NCBI GenBank assembly: GCA_026386955.1
Contig: JAPLMQ010000106.1
Location: 1-61,759, forward strand
Source of the DNA: Planctomycetota bacterium
GTDB taxonomy: Bacteria; Planctomycetota; Phycisphaerae; Phycisphaerales; Phycisphaeraceae
Direction of reading: 5' to 3'
Length of the DNA: 61,759 nt
The position numbers were made by a program, and so were the translations under genes. This document shows positions 44,510-52,959 of this stretch, in pieces. Numbering within the stretch: the stretch's first letter is position 1; each line of letters begins with the position of its first letter. The notes below the pieces were generated by a model that worked only from the letters and a program-made list of their open reading frames with translations, was not told the origin of the DNA and searched no databases.

Positions 44510-45445
44510 ATGCCTTCGGGTTTCACCATCGTCGGCCTCGGCGAGGCGCTCTACGACGTCTTCCCCGACAAGCGGGTCCTGGGCGGCGCGCCGCTCAACC
44601 TCGCCGTCCACGCCCATCAACTCGCCTCCGTCCGCGGCGGCCGCGGCGTGGTCGTCAGCCGCGTGGGGCATGACGATCTGGGCCGCCAGATCGCCGCCGA
44701 CCTCCTCGCCCGCGGCATGACCTCCGAGTTCCTCCAGCCCGACCCCGACCGCGCCACCGGCAAGGTCTACGTCGGGCTCGACGCCCACGGCCAGCCTGAG
44801 TACGACATCGTCCGCGACGTCGCCTGGGATTGGCTGAGCTTCGACTTCGACCTCGAGCAGCTCGCCCAGACCTGCGAGGCGATCTGCTTCGGCTCGCTCG
44901 CCCAGCGCTGCGGCCAAAGCCGCAACACGATCTACCGCGTCTTGGGCGCCGCCAAGCAGGCGGTCCGCCTCTTCGACGTCAACCTGCGCCAGAACTACTT
45001 CGACCGCTCGATCCTCCACCGCTCCTGCGAATTCTCCACGGCCGTGAAGCTCAACGACCACGAGCTGCCCGTCGTCGCCGCGGCCCTGGGCCTGGGCTCC
45101 GCGCCGGCCGGCGCGAGCCCCGAGGCCGCCGCCGACGCGCAGGCCACCGCCTTGCTCAAGCGCTACAAGCTCAAGTTGGTCGCCCTGACGCGCGGCGAGA
45201 AGGGCACCGTGCTCTACAGCCCCGCGGGCAAGCTCGACGCCGCCCCGGTGAGCTACGCCCCCGAGCCCGGGGCAGACCCCGTCGGCGCGGGCGACGCCTG
45301 TGCCGCCGGCCTGCTCGTGGGCATGCTCCTCCGCTGGCCCCTGGAGCGCACGCTCGCGCTGGCCAACCACACCGGCGCCCTCGTCGCCGCCCGCTCCGGC
45401 GCGACGCCCAAGCTCCCCCCGGAAATCCTCGCCATGGTCGCGTGA
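44510..45445 (+). CDS. PfkB-family sugar kinase (fructokinase-like)
   Basis: A 311-aa ribokinase/PfkB fold protein. The N-terminal GGAPLNLAVHAHQL (~25-38) and SRVGHDDLG are typical of fructokinases. The catalytic motif DPVGAGDACAAGLL carries the base Asp262, and an R-GEKG segment (LTRGEKGTVLYSP) precedes it. It phosphorylates a sugar with ATP in the cytoplasm; fructose is the best guess from the GGAP-N start, but KDG or other ketoses are possible. The gene lies 39 bases upstream of the HpcH aldolase, suggesting a short sugar-acid pathway. Confidence 0.85.
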   Translation: MPSGFTIVGLGEALYDVFPDKRVLGGAPLNLAVHAHQLASVRGGRGVVVSRVGHDDLGRQIAADLLARGMTSEFLQPDPDRATGKVYVGLDAHGQPEYDIVRDVAWDWLSFDFDLEQLAQTCEAICFGSLAQRCGQSRNTIYRVLGAAKQAVRLFDVNLRQNYFDRSILHRSCEFSTAVKLNDHELPVVAAALGLGSAPAGASPEAAADAQATALLKRYKLKLVALTRGEKGTVLYSPAGKLDAAPVSYAPEPGADPVGAGDACAAGLLVGMLLRWPLERTLALANHTGALVAARSGATPKLPPEILAMVA

Positions 45446-45484
45446 CGTCCACGGCTTCCCTCTTCCTCCTCCCGGACCACACCC

Positions 45485-46291
45485 GTGAAAGCCGCCCAGA
45501 TCCTGCGTGAAAAGATCAACTCCGGCCGCGTCACCGTCGGCGCCCTCGCCACGATGCATTTCTGGCCCGAGCTCGTCGAGGTCTCCCGCAACGCCGGGCT
45601 CGACTACCTCATCATCGACACCGAGCACATGGGCCACAATCCCGAGACCATCGCCACCGGCTGCGCGCTCGGGCGCGTGATGGACTTCCCCGTGCTCATC
45701 CGCCCGCCCGAGGCGCAGTACGGCCACGTCCGCCTCGCCGCCGACCTGGGCGCCTGCGGCTTCCTCCTTCCGCAGGTGCGCAGCGCCGCCACGCTCGACG
45801 AGGTCCGCGACGCCCTCTACATGCCCCCGCGCGGCAAGCGCCGCCCGGGTGGCCCGGGCAACCGCTGGCCGGTCGACTACCACTACGAGACCTGGAAGCG
45901 AGAGGTCGAGGACGACTGGATCGTCATGCCCCAGATCGAGTCGCCCGAAGGCTTGGCCAACGCCGACGCCATCGCCCGCCACGAGATCACCACCGCCATC
46001 GCCGTCGGCCCGTATGACCTCTCCGCGAGCCTGGGCGTCTGCTGGAAGCCCGAGAGCCCCGAGCTCGCCGCGGCGCTGGCGACGATCCGCGCCGCCGGCC
46101 GGGCGGTGGGCAAGAACATGTGGATGATCGGCGACGGCCCGACGCTGGTGAAGAAGGGCTTCACGCTCCTGTGCATCGCCGAGCCGGTCTACGCGCTGGA
46201 GGGCGCCCTGCGCGCCTCCGCGCTCGCGGCCCGCGCGCCCCAGGGCTCTGCTGCTCCAGCGGCGGGGAAGGACGACAAGCCCTTGCCGTGA
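45485..46291 (+). CDS. HpcH/HpaI-family aldolase
   Basis: A 268-aa class II pyruvate aldolase-like protein. Landmarks are IIDTEHMGH (D45, E47, H48), LIRPP, LPQVRSAATLDEVRDALYMPPRGKR, the metal-binding MPQIESPEG and AVGPYDLSASLG. Family members cleave 2-keto-3-deoxy sugar acids or 4-hydroxy-2-oxo acids to pyruvate plus an aldehyde. The start is GTG 45485; no strong RBS is visible, which fits coupling to the kinase gene 39 bases upstream. Together they could degrade a phosphorylated or free keto-deoxy sugar; substrate unknown. Confidence 0.85.
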   Translation: MKAAQILREKINSGRVTVGALATMHFWPELVEVSRNAGLDYLIIDTEHMGHNPETIATGCALGRVMDFPVLIRPPEAQYGHVRLAADLGACGFLLPQVRSAATLDEVRDALYMPPRGKRRPGGPGNRWPVDYHYETWKREVEDDWIVMPQIESPEGLANADAIARHEITTAIAVGPYDLSASLGVCWKPESPELAAALATIRAAGRAVGKNMWMIGDGPTLVKKGFTLLCIAEPVYALEGALRASALAARAPQGSAAPAAGKDDKPLP

Positions 46292-46317
46292 GGCGAGGAT
46301 CCTCGGCGCGGCATTCA

Positions 46318-46572
46318 ACAGAGACGGCGACTGTGTCGCCGAAGATCGGGCGAGGCGGTATTCCGCCCGCGCGACGTGCCGATGTCGATGACGCTCTCAA
46401 AAGCAAGCGACGCGCCCGGAAACAAGCCTTTTCGCGCAGACCACACGTGAAACCAAACGGTTCATGGCTCCCGGCGAGCCGCGCGGGCGGGGTACCGCCA
46501 TCGCCCGAACTCCGGACACACAGTGTCCGGCTCTGATCAGGCTGCGCCTGATGGGAGGAGGCGAACCTTCAA
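46318..46572. repeat. MITE-like intergenic element, family B full copy 2
   Basis: A ~255-bp element collinear with 11011-11268: AGAGACGGCGACTGTGTCGCC, GGCGG-TATT-CCGCC, the core GTGAAACCAAACGGTTCATGG, GGGCGGGGTACCGCC, CACACAGTGTCC, GATCAGGCTGCGCCTGATG, GGCGAACC. The left tip differs (CGGCGACTGTGTCGCCG against CGGGGACTGTGTCCCCG) with pairing retained. It carries no ORF. Confidence 0.85.
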
Positions 46573-47307
46573 TTAGGCCCCCGGCCCCCGGGAAGGGAGA
46601 AGGGGCCGCCGCTTCTGCGTGGGAATCAAGAAGTGGAAGCCGCATGCATCAGCCGGGCCGCATCCATATGAAGAGGGCGCGGCATCCCGATCCTTGCCTC
46701 GCACCGCGATGACAATCTGAATCCTCCGCCCCCGGGGGGGATCGGACTACCAAATCCACGGTTGGCAAGATCGGCAATCTGTTCCGATTGTGATGTCTGG
46801 GCGATCTGGGCAGCATGACGGTTGTTCTGTCGCACCAGGCTGCCTCATCTCCGTGTTATCAAGACAATATCAAGGCACAACCCATGCCGGGCAACCACCG
46901 GCTCGCGGGAGGCCCGGCTTGCGCCCGCGGCCGCTGGGGCATCCCTCGATATTTCATGTGGTTTGCGACAGATTGTCGGTCCAGGCGAGATGGGCAACCC
47001 CAATGCCCGTCAGGGGTTGATATAAACCGGAATTCGCGTCAAAACCCGCCGTTCTGGCAGCGTTTGTTCCTTGTTCACGCGGTTTTTGGTCGTATTCTCT
47101 TCACATCTGCAAGTGAGCAGGACGCGGCAACGACCCGCCGCGGGCAATATCAAGAATGCCGGCCTCGTGGGCCAGCACCGACGCAAACGGAATCGTTTAA
47201 TCAGGATCGATCAGGATCAGGTGGCTGCGGGAGTTCCCAGCCTAGGCCTGTTCCAAGGAACCCCGACCCCCGCCTGACGGCAGAGGTCACTGAGAGGAGA
47301 AACGTTT
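46573..47307. other. 735-bp leader region of the PEP-CTERM gene
   Basis: No gene supported. GC content drops from ~46740 to 47130. GGCACAACCCATGC at 46874-46887 fits the GG-N10-GC spacing of sigma-54 promoters, which serve some PEP-CTERM genes, but it lies ~420 bases from the start. GGTTGATATAAACC near 47010-47026 is a small palindrome with a TATAAA. An RBS AGAGGAGAAA stands just before ATG 47308. Confidence 0.4.
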
Positions 47308-48039
47308 ATGAAGAAGTTCTGCATGATGGTTGCCGCGGGCGTGCTCGCGGCCTCGTCCCTCCCGGCCATGGCCGGCTACACCACCGTCGGCGCCCCCGCG
47401 TCCGGCGAGAAGTCGATGAAGGAGATCCTCGAGGCGGTCTACGGCGGGACGTTCACCCCCTCGGGCGTGGACTTCAGCAACGGCACCGTCACCGCCACCC
47501 GCGTCAACGACAACGGCGGCTCGGGCACGAACGACGCGCTCTTCGGCCCCGGCCTGGCCGATGACCAGGTGTGGAACGGCGGCGCCCTGGACGCCAAGGT
47601 CGACGCGGTCTACGCCGGGTTCACCCAGAACTTCGGCTACAAGTCCGGCACCGCCAGCACGGCCTTCAACAGCCTCTTCACCGTCACCGGCACCGGCTTG
47701 GCCGTCACCGGCAGCGCGTCGATCGACATGGCCACGGCCGCCGGCGGCACGTGGCGCTGGGCTCGCACCGGCAACGACGGCCGGGTCTTCACCTCCCGCG
47801 ATTCGGACAACGTCGACGCGGTCGACCACATGATCACCTACGAGATCACCGGCGCGTCCGACATCAAGACCTGGCTCATCGGCATCGAGGACAACGTGAT
47901 CGGCCGCTCCGACCGCGACTTCAACGACCTCGTCGTCCAGGTCCAGGCCGTCCCGACCCCCGCCGCCGTCGGCATGGGTCTCACCACGCTCGCCGGCATG
48001 GGCATCGCCGCCCTCCGCCGCAAGCGGAAGCAGGCCTGA
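47308..48039 (+). CDS. PEP-CTERM-type sorted protein with DUF4114-like domain
   Basis: A 243-aa secreted protein with a signal peptide (1-22, SLPAMAG). The C-terminal sorting tail is VPTPAAVGMGLTTLAGMGI then ALRRKRKQA: a VPTP motif, a membrane helix and an Arg/Lys tail, as in the PEP-CTERM/exosortase system. Just before it, EDNVIGRSDRDFNDLVVQV matches the Ca-binding-like end of DUF4114 domains. Exosortase and archaeosortase-like enzymes are not in the window. The protein is expected at the cell surface or in exopolysaccharide. It is followed by a clear terminator. Confidence 0.85.
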   Translation: MKKFCMMVAAGVLAASSLPAMAGYTTVGAPASGEKSMKEILEAVYGGTFTPSGVDFSNGTVTATRVNDNGGSGTNDALFGPGLADDQVWNGGALDAKVDAVYAGFTQNFGYKSGTASTAFNSLFTVTGTGLAVTGSASIDMATAAGGTWRWARTGNDGRVFTSRDSDNVDAVDHMITYEITGASDIKTWLIGIEDNVIGRSDRDFNDLVVQVQAVPTPAAVGMGLTTLAGMGIAALRRKRKQA

Positions 48040-48091
48040 TCGATCCGGGCCCCAAGCCCGGCTCCCTCGCCTCGCGACATCTCATCAACAC

Positions 48092-48126
48092 AAGAACCCT
48101 CGGGCCACGCCCGGGGGTTCTTTATT
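48092..48126 (+). terminator. Intrinsic terminator of the PEP-CTERM gene
   Basis: AAGAACCCTCGGGC pairs with GCCCGGGGGTTCTT around a short loop and runs into TTTATTTTG. It stands 53 bases after the stop codon. Confidence 0.8.
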
Positions 48127-48247
48127 TTGTCCGGGTTGAGACCCATGCCGGACCCGTGGGGAACAGAGCCCTCCGGCTGAGCACCGGAATGCCCATCACG
48201 CAGTTGCGATTGTCACGCGTGCGAATTCGCCATTGGATTCGCCATCT

Positions 48248-48670
48248 CTAGGCCCGTGTGACAACCCATGACTTCATGAGGTAATGAAGCCAGGCAATCG
48301 TGAAGGGGAGGCCAAGCGTCAAACCGAAGGCAAAGCAAAAGTAGTCGACGCGCACGATCTGGGCTTTCCAATACGTCCACGCGAATCTCCAGGCGCGGAA
48401 CGCAAGGATCACCGCGAACGCCAAGAGAAAGCCCGCCACGGTGCAGATTGCGAAGGGTTTGCTCTCGAGCCCAAACGCCATTCCCCAAGACAGAATAAAT
48501 CCGGGAAACAAGAGGCCCGAGACAAACATTCCCAATAGGGCCATGATCACAGAAGCGTAGATGCCCACCGAGACGACGGCCTTAGCAATCGGTCGCCGAT
48601 GCCATCGCGACTCCTTGCGCAGGACGTTCCTGAACGTTTCACAGTCGCCTGTGTCCAGTCGCCACGCCAT
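48248..48670 (-). CDS. Hypothetical polytopic membrane protein (140 aa)
   Basis: Three to four hydrophobic segments (AVVSVGIYASVIMALLGMFV, LLFPGFILSWGMAFGL, FAICTVAGFLLAFAVILAF and a C-terminal helix) with a basic loop FRAWRFAWTYWKAQIVRV. GC and codon use are less extreme than in its neighbours, which may hint at recent acquisition. ATG 48670 reads MAWRLDTGDCETFRNVL. No family recognised and no obvious partner; it lies 27 bases downstream of hemW on the same strand and could be its distal operon member. Confidence 0.55.
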   Translation of the reverse strand: MAWRLDTGDCETFRNVLRKESRWHRRPIAKAVVSVGIYASVIMALLGMFVSGLLFPGFILSWGMAFGLESKPFAICTVAGFLLAFAVILAFRAWRFAWTYWKAQIVRVDYFCFAFGLTLGLPFTIAWLHYLMKSWVVTRA

Positions 48671-48697
48671 GGATTACCCCCTTCATTCCCTCTTGTC

Positions 48698-49999
48698 TTA
48701 CAACAACTCCCGGATCACCGCATCCGCGACGAAAAGGCCCTTGCGGGTCAGCCGCAGGTGGCCTTCGCCCCATTCGAGCATGCCGATCTCGCGGAGGTAG
48801 TCGATCGTCTTCCAGCGCGGGTCTTCTGACCCGAGGTTCGCCCGCAGCCACGCTTCGGGCGCGCCCCGGCGCAGCCGCAGTCGCAGCATCAGCAACTCGC
48901 CCGTCCGCCGTTCTGCCGGGAGATGTTCCAAGTCGACGATCGGCGGCTCGGCCTTTGAGTCGAGGTACTTGCCCAGGTGGGCCTGGTTCTTCCAGCGGTA
49001 GCCGTCGACGTGGCTCGCCGCCGAGGGGCCGACGCCGAGCCAGTTGCCGTTGGTCCAGTAGACGAGGTTGTGCCGGCAGCGGTAGGCGGGGCCGGCCCCG
49101 AGTTCGCCGCCGAGCGTGTCTCCCGATTCGTCGTGCGTCAGCGTCGCCGGCGTCTCGCCCCGCCACGCCGCGCGCCGGCCGAAGTTGCTCACCTCGTATT
49201 GCTCGAACCCCGCGGCCGCCAGCTTGTCGAGCACCAGCTCGTACATCGCCCGTTCGGTCTCCTCGGGCATGGGCTTGAACTGGCCAAGCTCCAGCCGCTT
49301 GGTCATCGCGGTGTTGGGTTCATAGGTCAGCCCGTAGCAACTGATGTGCGTCGGCTCGAGGGCGAGGGCGGCGTCGATGTCGGCCTTGAGCGTCTCGAGC
49401 GTCTGGCCCGGGATGGCGAAGATCAGGTCGAGGTTGTAGTTGCGGATGCCCGCGTCGCGGACCATCGCGGCAGCCCGCGCGACGTTGGCGGGGTCGTGCC
49501 AGCGCTCGAGCGTCTTGAGCAGCTCGGGCTGGAAGGATTGGGCGCCGAGGCTGACGCGGTTGACCCCGCCCGCGGCGAGCAGGCCCATCAGCTCGGGCGT
49601 GACGGTCTCGGGGTTGGCCTCGACGGTCCATTCGCGGACGTTGTCCGGAATGCCCAAGTCGGCCAAGCAGGCCAAAAGCCGGGTCCAAAGCGCGGGGCGC
49701 AAAAGCGTCGGGGTTCCCCCGCCGATAAAAATGGTCAGGGGCCTGAGGCTCATCTGCCCGGCGCGGAGCCTAAGCTCAGTTATCAGGCGGTCGGTGAAGA
49801 CTTCCTGGCGGTCGCCGGCGGGCGAGTCGTCCACGATGCTGTAGAAGTCGCAATAATGGCACTTGTGGAAGCAGAAGGGGATGTGGATGTAAAGTGCGTG
49901 GGGCGATCGGCTTTCTGTTTTCGCTGAAGGTTGAAGGCAGGGAATTCGCGAGATAGACTCTGGGTTGGCGAGGGTCGTTTGGGGCAGGGGTCGCTGCAT
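48698..49999 (-). CDS. hemW: Radical SAM coproporphyrinogen-III-oxidase-like protein HemW
   Basis: A 433-aa radical SAM protein. The 4Fe-4S Cys triad C43-x3-C47-x2-C50 lies in IPFCFHKCHYCDF. GGGTPT, TVEANPETV, NRVSLGAQSF and the C-terminal HemN-like region (YRCRHNLVYWTNGNWLGVGPSAASH) follow. HemW inserts heme into respiratory enzymes rather than making coproporphyrin, judged by the CxxxCxxC form. ATG 49999 is the only workable start between the upstream FHA gene and the SAM motif, so the first ~30 residues form an unusual leader. Its start codon overlaps the FHA start on the opposite strand. Confidence 0.88.
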   Translation of the reverse strand: MQRPLPQTTLANPESISRIPCLQPSAKTESRSPHALYIHIPFCFHKCHYCDFYSIVDDSPAGDRQEVFTDRLITELRLRAGQMSLRPLTIFIGGGTPTLLRPALWTRLLACLADLGIPDNVREWTVEANPETVTPELMGLLAAGGVNRVSLGAQSFQPELLKTLERWHDPANVARAAAMVRDAGIRNYNLDLIFAIPGQTLETLKADIDAALALEPTHISCYGLTYEPNTAMTKRLELGQFKPMPEETERAMYELVLDKLAAAGFEQYEVSNFGRRAAWRGETPATLTHDESGDTLGGELGAGPAYRCRHNLVYWTNGNWLGVGPSAASHVDGYRWKNQAHLGKYLDSKAEPPIVDLEHLPAERRTGELLMLRLRLRRGAPEAWLRANLGSEDPRWKTIDYLREIGMLEWGEGHLRLTRKGLFVADAVIRELL

Positions 50000-50693
50000 G
50001 CAGGTTTCTTTGGTGATGTTCAAGGCGGACGGCACACGCCGGGACTTCCCGGTGAGCAAACCGCGTTTTGTCATCGGCCGGACGAACGGCTGCGACCTGC
50101 GCGTCCCGCTGGCGAGCGTCTCGCGGCAGCATTGCGAGCTGCGCATCGAGGGGAACAAGATCCATCTGCGCGACTTGGGCTCGAGCAACGGGACGCATCA
50201 CAATAGCGTTCGCGTGCAGGAAGTCACCCTCAAGGCGGGGGACGAGATCGCCATCGGGTCGGTGGTCTTCACGGTGGTGATGGACGGCCAGCCGCGGCAC
50301 ATCGAGCCGGTGCGCACGACCACGCCCGGCGCCGGGGGGATCGGCGCGGGCGACCCCAAGGCGGCCGCGGAGCCGCTGGGCCTGCTCGACGGCACGGCAG
50401 CGCCGGCTCCGACGCCTCCGCCCAAGCCCGCCAAGCCGGCGGCCAAGGCCTCGGACAAGCCGCAAGAGCTGCCGGTGCGCGACGACGACGAGATCCCGCT
50501 GGAGATCGAGCCCGAGGCGCAGTCGCCGACGGTGGATTTGGACGACCCGATCGCCGCGCTCGAGGCGCTGGCGAAGTCGGAGAAGGCCAACACGCCGGAC
50601 TCGTCCGACTCGGGGGAGATCCCGCTCCTGGCCGACGACGACGACGAGCCGCCCAAGTCGAAGACGCCGCCGCCGAAGCCCAAGGGGCGGTGA
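49998..50693 (+). CDS. FHA-domain protein
   Basis: A 231-aa protein. The FHA phosphothreonine-binding domain occupies ~1-97 with all key residues: G27-R28 (FVIGRTNGCDL), S42-R43-x-H45 (VSRQHCELRI) and N64 (GSSNGTHH). The rest is a Pro/Ala linker and an acidic tail (IPLLADDDDEPPKSK) with no fold. FHA proteins relay Ser/Thr-kinase signals. The start ATG 49998 has GGGGCAGGGG upstream. It is divergent from hemW with overlapping start codons, and convergent with the glycosidase gene at 50737. Confidence 0.9.
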   Translation: MQVSLVMFKADGTRRDFPVSKPRFVIGRTNGCDLRVPLASVSRQHCELRIEGNKIHLRDLGSSNGTHHNSVRVQEVTLKAGDEIAIGSVVFTVVMDGQPRHIEPVRTTTPGAGGIGAGDPKAAAEPLGLLDGTAAPAPTPPPKPAKPAAKASDKPQELPVRDDDEIPLEIEPEAQSPTVDLDDPIAALEALAKSEKANTPDSSDSGEIPLLADDDDEPPKSKTPPPKPKGR

Positions 50694-50736
50694 GACCCTG
50701 ACTTTTTCGTCAGTCAGGCCTCTCCACATCAGACGC

Positions 50737-52704
50737 TCACTCAAACACCACCATCGTGTGGCCCGAGTCGCACGAGACCTTCACGCTCGCGCGCCCGTCG
50801 GCGTACTTGAAGGGGATCGCTTCTCCACTGGGTTGGAGCGTGACGTTCTTGGGCGCCTTCGCCAGCTTCACCGACACCGGCACATCCCGCAGCGGCGTCG
50901 CCTCCTCGACGATGTCGAGGTTCGGCGTCCGCCTCACCGGCGCGAAGCTGAGCAGGTGGACGATCGTCCGCTTGCCCTGCTTCGCCACCGTCGTCTCCAA
51001 AAAGCTCGGCCCGCCCGCCTTCACCAGCGGCTCGGGCAGGACCTGCGCGAGGCACTGGCCGATCAGGTGGCGGAACGAAAGGTTCCCGTGCGTGCCGTAG
51101 GCCTGGAAGATCGGATAGGCGATGGTCACGCAGCGGCCCTTGCGGATCGCCGCGGCGTAGCGCGAGACCTTGTCGGGCGGCGTCTGGAAGTGCGAGCTGA
51201 AGTGCTGCCAGGTGCGGTCGAAGTAGGGCTCGACCACGCGGGCGAGCGTCGTCGCGCCGCGCGTGGGCGTGAGGCGCAGCCCCGCGTCGTAGAAGACATG
51301 GTCCGTCGCCGGCGCCCCGGCCGCGATCGACTTGTCGAAGCGGATGTAGGTCGCGCTGAAGGGCGAGGGGCCGTGGGATTCGACGCCCAACTCGGGGAGG
51401 ATCGGCTTGCCCGCCTCGTCGAGGGCGGCCGACCCGGAGACGAGCAGCCCGCCGCCCGCCTTCACGAAGGCCTTGAGCTTCTTCGCCAGCGCGGCGTCGA
51501 CCTTGATCGACTCGGGCACGATCACCGCGTCATAGCCGCTGAAATCCGCGTTGAGCGGGAGGAAGTCGAACTGCTGGCGGAGCTGCTGCAGCGCGCGGAC
51601 GACGCCCTCGTAGGCCCCGCCCGGGCGCGTGTGGTAGTCCGACTCCATGCTGCGCAGCACGGCGATCTGCGAGACCGACTTCGCCCCCTTGCACCACGGC
51701 TCGCACGACTCGATGTAGCGGTAGACCGAGCCGATGAGCTTGTATGACGCGGCGTCGAGGAACCCGCGCGGGTGGAGCTGGTCGCCGATGCTGCACTGGG
51801 CCCCGTGGGCGATCATCTGGGCGCACTCGTAGAAGAGCGCGGCCTCGGGCTTGATCCCGCCGAAGTCGGCCCAGCTCTTGTGGAACCGCGCGGTCATGCC
51901 CATGTAGGGCAGCCCGAAGGGGCGGACGTAGCGCACGTTGATCGGGAAGTACATGTAGCCCCAGCCGCCGGTGGGCAGGGCCTCGATCTCGACGTGGCGC
52001 AGGAACTTCTTCTCCTCGACGAGCCCCGAGAGCGGGCGGCTGTTGAAGGCCACGGCGCAGGGCTTGCCCTGCTTCGACTGGTCGACCTGCTTTTTGTAAC
52101 GGGCCATGTATTGGAGCGAGACGAGGTGGGCGTATTTGCCGCGGTCACCCTCGTTCGCGGGGTCGAGCCCGTGCTTGAGCATCCCGTCGAGGGCCCACTT
52201 GGTCGCGCTCGGCTGGTCCCAGCACATGTCGAGGAAGATCCCGTCGACGGGCTTGAACTTCTTGAGCACCTCGGCGAGCTGCTCGGCCAGGTAGTCCTGG
52301 TACGGGCTCGACATGTCGAGGATGTGCCACCCGGCGTGCAGGGGCGAGCCCGCGAGCTTGCCGTCGTGGCTGACCACGCGCCACTGCGGGTAGTTGATGG
52401 CGGCGTATTCGTCGCACTGCACGGAGAGGTAGATCGGCGTGCGGATGCCGCGGCGGCGGCAGGCCTCGATCTGCTCGGCCAGGAAGTCGTGCCCCTTGGC
52501 GAGGCCGGGATGGCGCGACTCGTGCTTGGTGTCGTAGTAGAGGTGGCCGTGGTGGCACTTGGCGAAGAGGGTGACGCTGTTCACGCGGGCCTCGTCGAGC
52601 ATGGAGGCGAAAGCCTCGGCGTCGAAGGCCGCGCCCACGTCGGGGATCGCCGGGCCGGTGTGGAAGTCGAGGTGGATCTGGCGGAAGGGGAGGTCGATGG
52701 ACAT
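50737..52704 (-). CDS. GHL6-type glycosyl hydrolase with beta-galactosidase trimerisation-like domain
   Basis: A 655-aa protein starting at ATG 52704 after CCGGAG. The N-terminal barrel begins QIHLDFHTGPAIPDVGAAFD and carries NSVTLFAKCHHGHLYYDTKH, typical of the hypothetical glycosyl hydrolase 6 family. Further in come TPIYLSVQCDEYAA and FKPVDGIFLDMCWDQPS, whose Asp is a likely catalytic or binding residue. Residues ~370-560 look like the GH42 trimerisation (Rossmann-like) domain: VIVPESIKVDAALAKKLKAF, then GGGLLVSGSAAL. A C-terminal beta domain follows. Related GH151-type enzymes are alpha-L-fucosidases; the substrate here is unknown. No signal peptide. Confidence 0.72.
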   Translation of the reverse strand: MSIDLPFRQIHLDFHTGPAIPDVGAAFDAEAFASMLDEARVNSVTLFAKCHHGHLYYDTKHESRHPGLAKGHDFLAEQIEACRRRGIRTPIYLSVQCDEYAAINYPQWRVVSHDGKLAGSPLHAGWHILDMSSPYQDYLAEQLAEVLKKFKPVDGIFLDMCWDQPSATKWALDGMLKHGLDPANEGDRGKYAHLVSLQYMARYKKQVDQSKQGKPCAVAFNSRPLSGLVEEKKFLRHVEIEALPTGGWGYMYFPINVRYVRPFGLPYMGMTARFHKSWADFGGIKPEAALFYECAQMIAHGAQCSIGDQLHPRGFLDAASYKLIGSVYRYIESCEPWCKGAKSVSQIAVLRSMESDYHTRPGGAYEGVVRALQQLRQQFDFLPLNADFSGYDAVIVPESIKVDAALAKKLKAFVKAGGGLLVSGSAALDEAGKPILPELGVESHGPSPFSATYIRFDKSIAAGAPATDHVFYDAGLRLTPTRGATTLARVVEPYFDRTWQHFSSHFQTPPDKVSRYAAAIRKGRCVTIAYPIFQAYGTHGNLSFRHLIGQCLAQVLPEPLVKAGGPSFLETTVAKQGKRTIVHLLSFAPVRRTPNLDIVEEATPLRDVPVSVKLAKAPKNVTLQPSGEAIPFKYADGRASVKVSCDSGHTMVVFE

Positions 52705-52792
52705 GACGAGGCTCCGGTTTGTGTGGACGCGCATCGTAGAGGATCGACAAGGAAGTGAGAAGGGCGCGGGGCACGCGTGGACATGAACCCCC

Positions 52793-52907
52793 AAGCCCAT
52801 TGATCGCGTCGGTACTTCCGGGGGCGACGCGTTCGATGGGATTTCGTCGTTCGACATCCGAGGAACCCCACCGAACACGACGGAGTACCGTCGTGATCGA
52901 TGGGCTT
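52793..52907. repeat. Double-hairpin intergenic element, family A copy 3
   Basis: A 115-bp element from AAGCCCATTG to GATGGGCTT. The right hairpin CACGACGG-AGTA-CCGTCGTG is intact. The left one (CGCGTCGG-TACTTCCGGGG-GCGACGCG) has an expanded, degenerate loop. It sits in the divergent gap between the GHL6-type gene and the creatininase-family gene. Confidence 0.8.
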
Positions 52908-52959
52908 GATAGGATGACCTCGACTCGACGATCCTCACCTCGCGCGAAGGAGAAACCCC

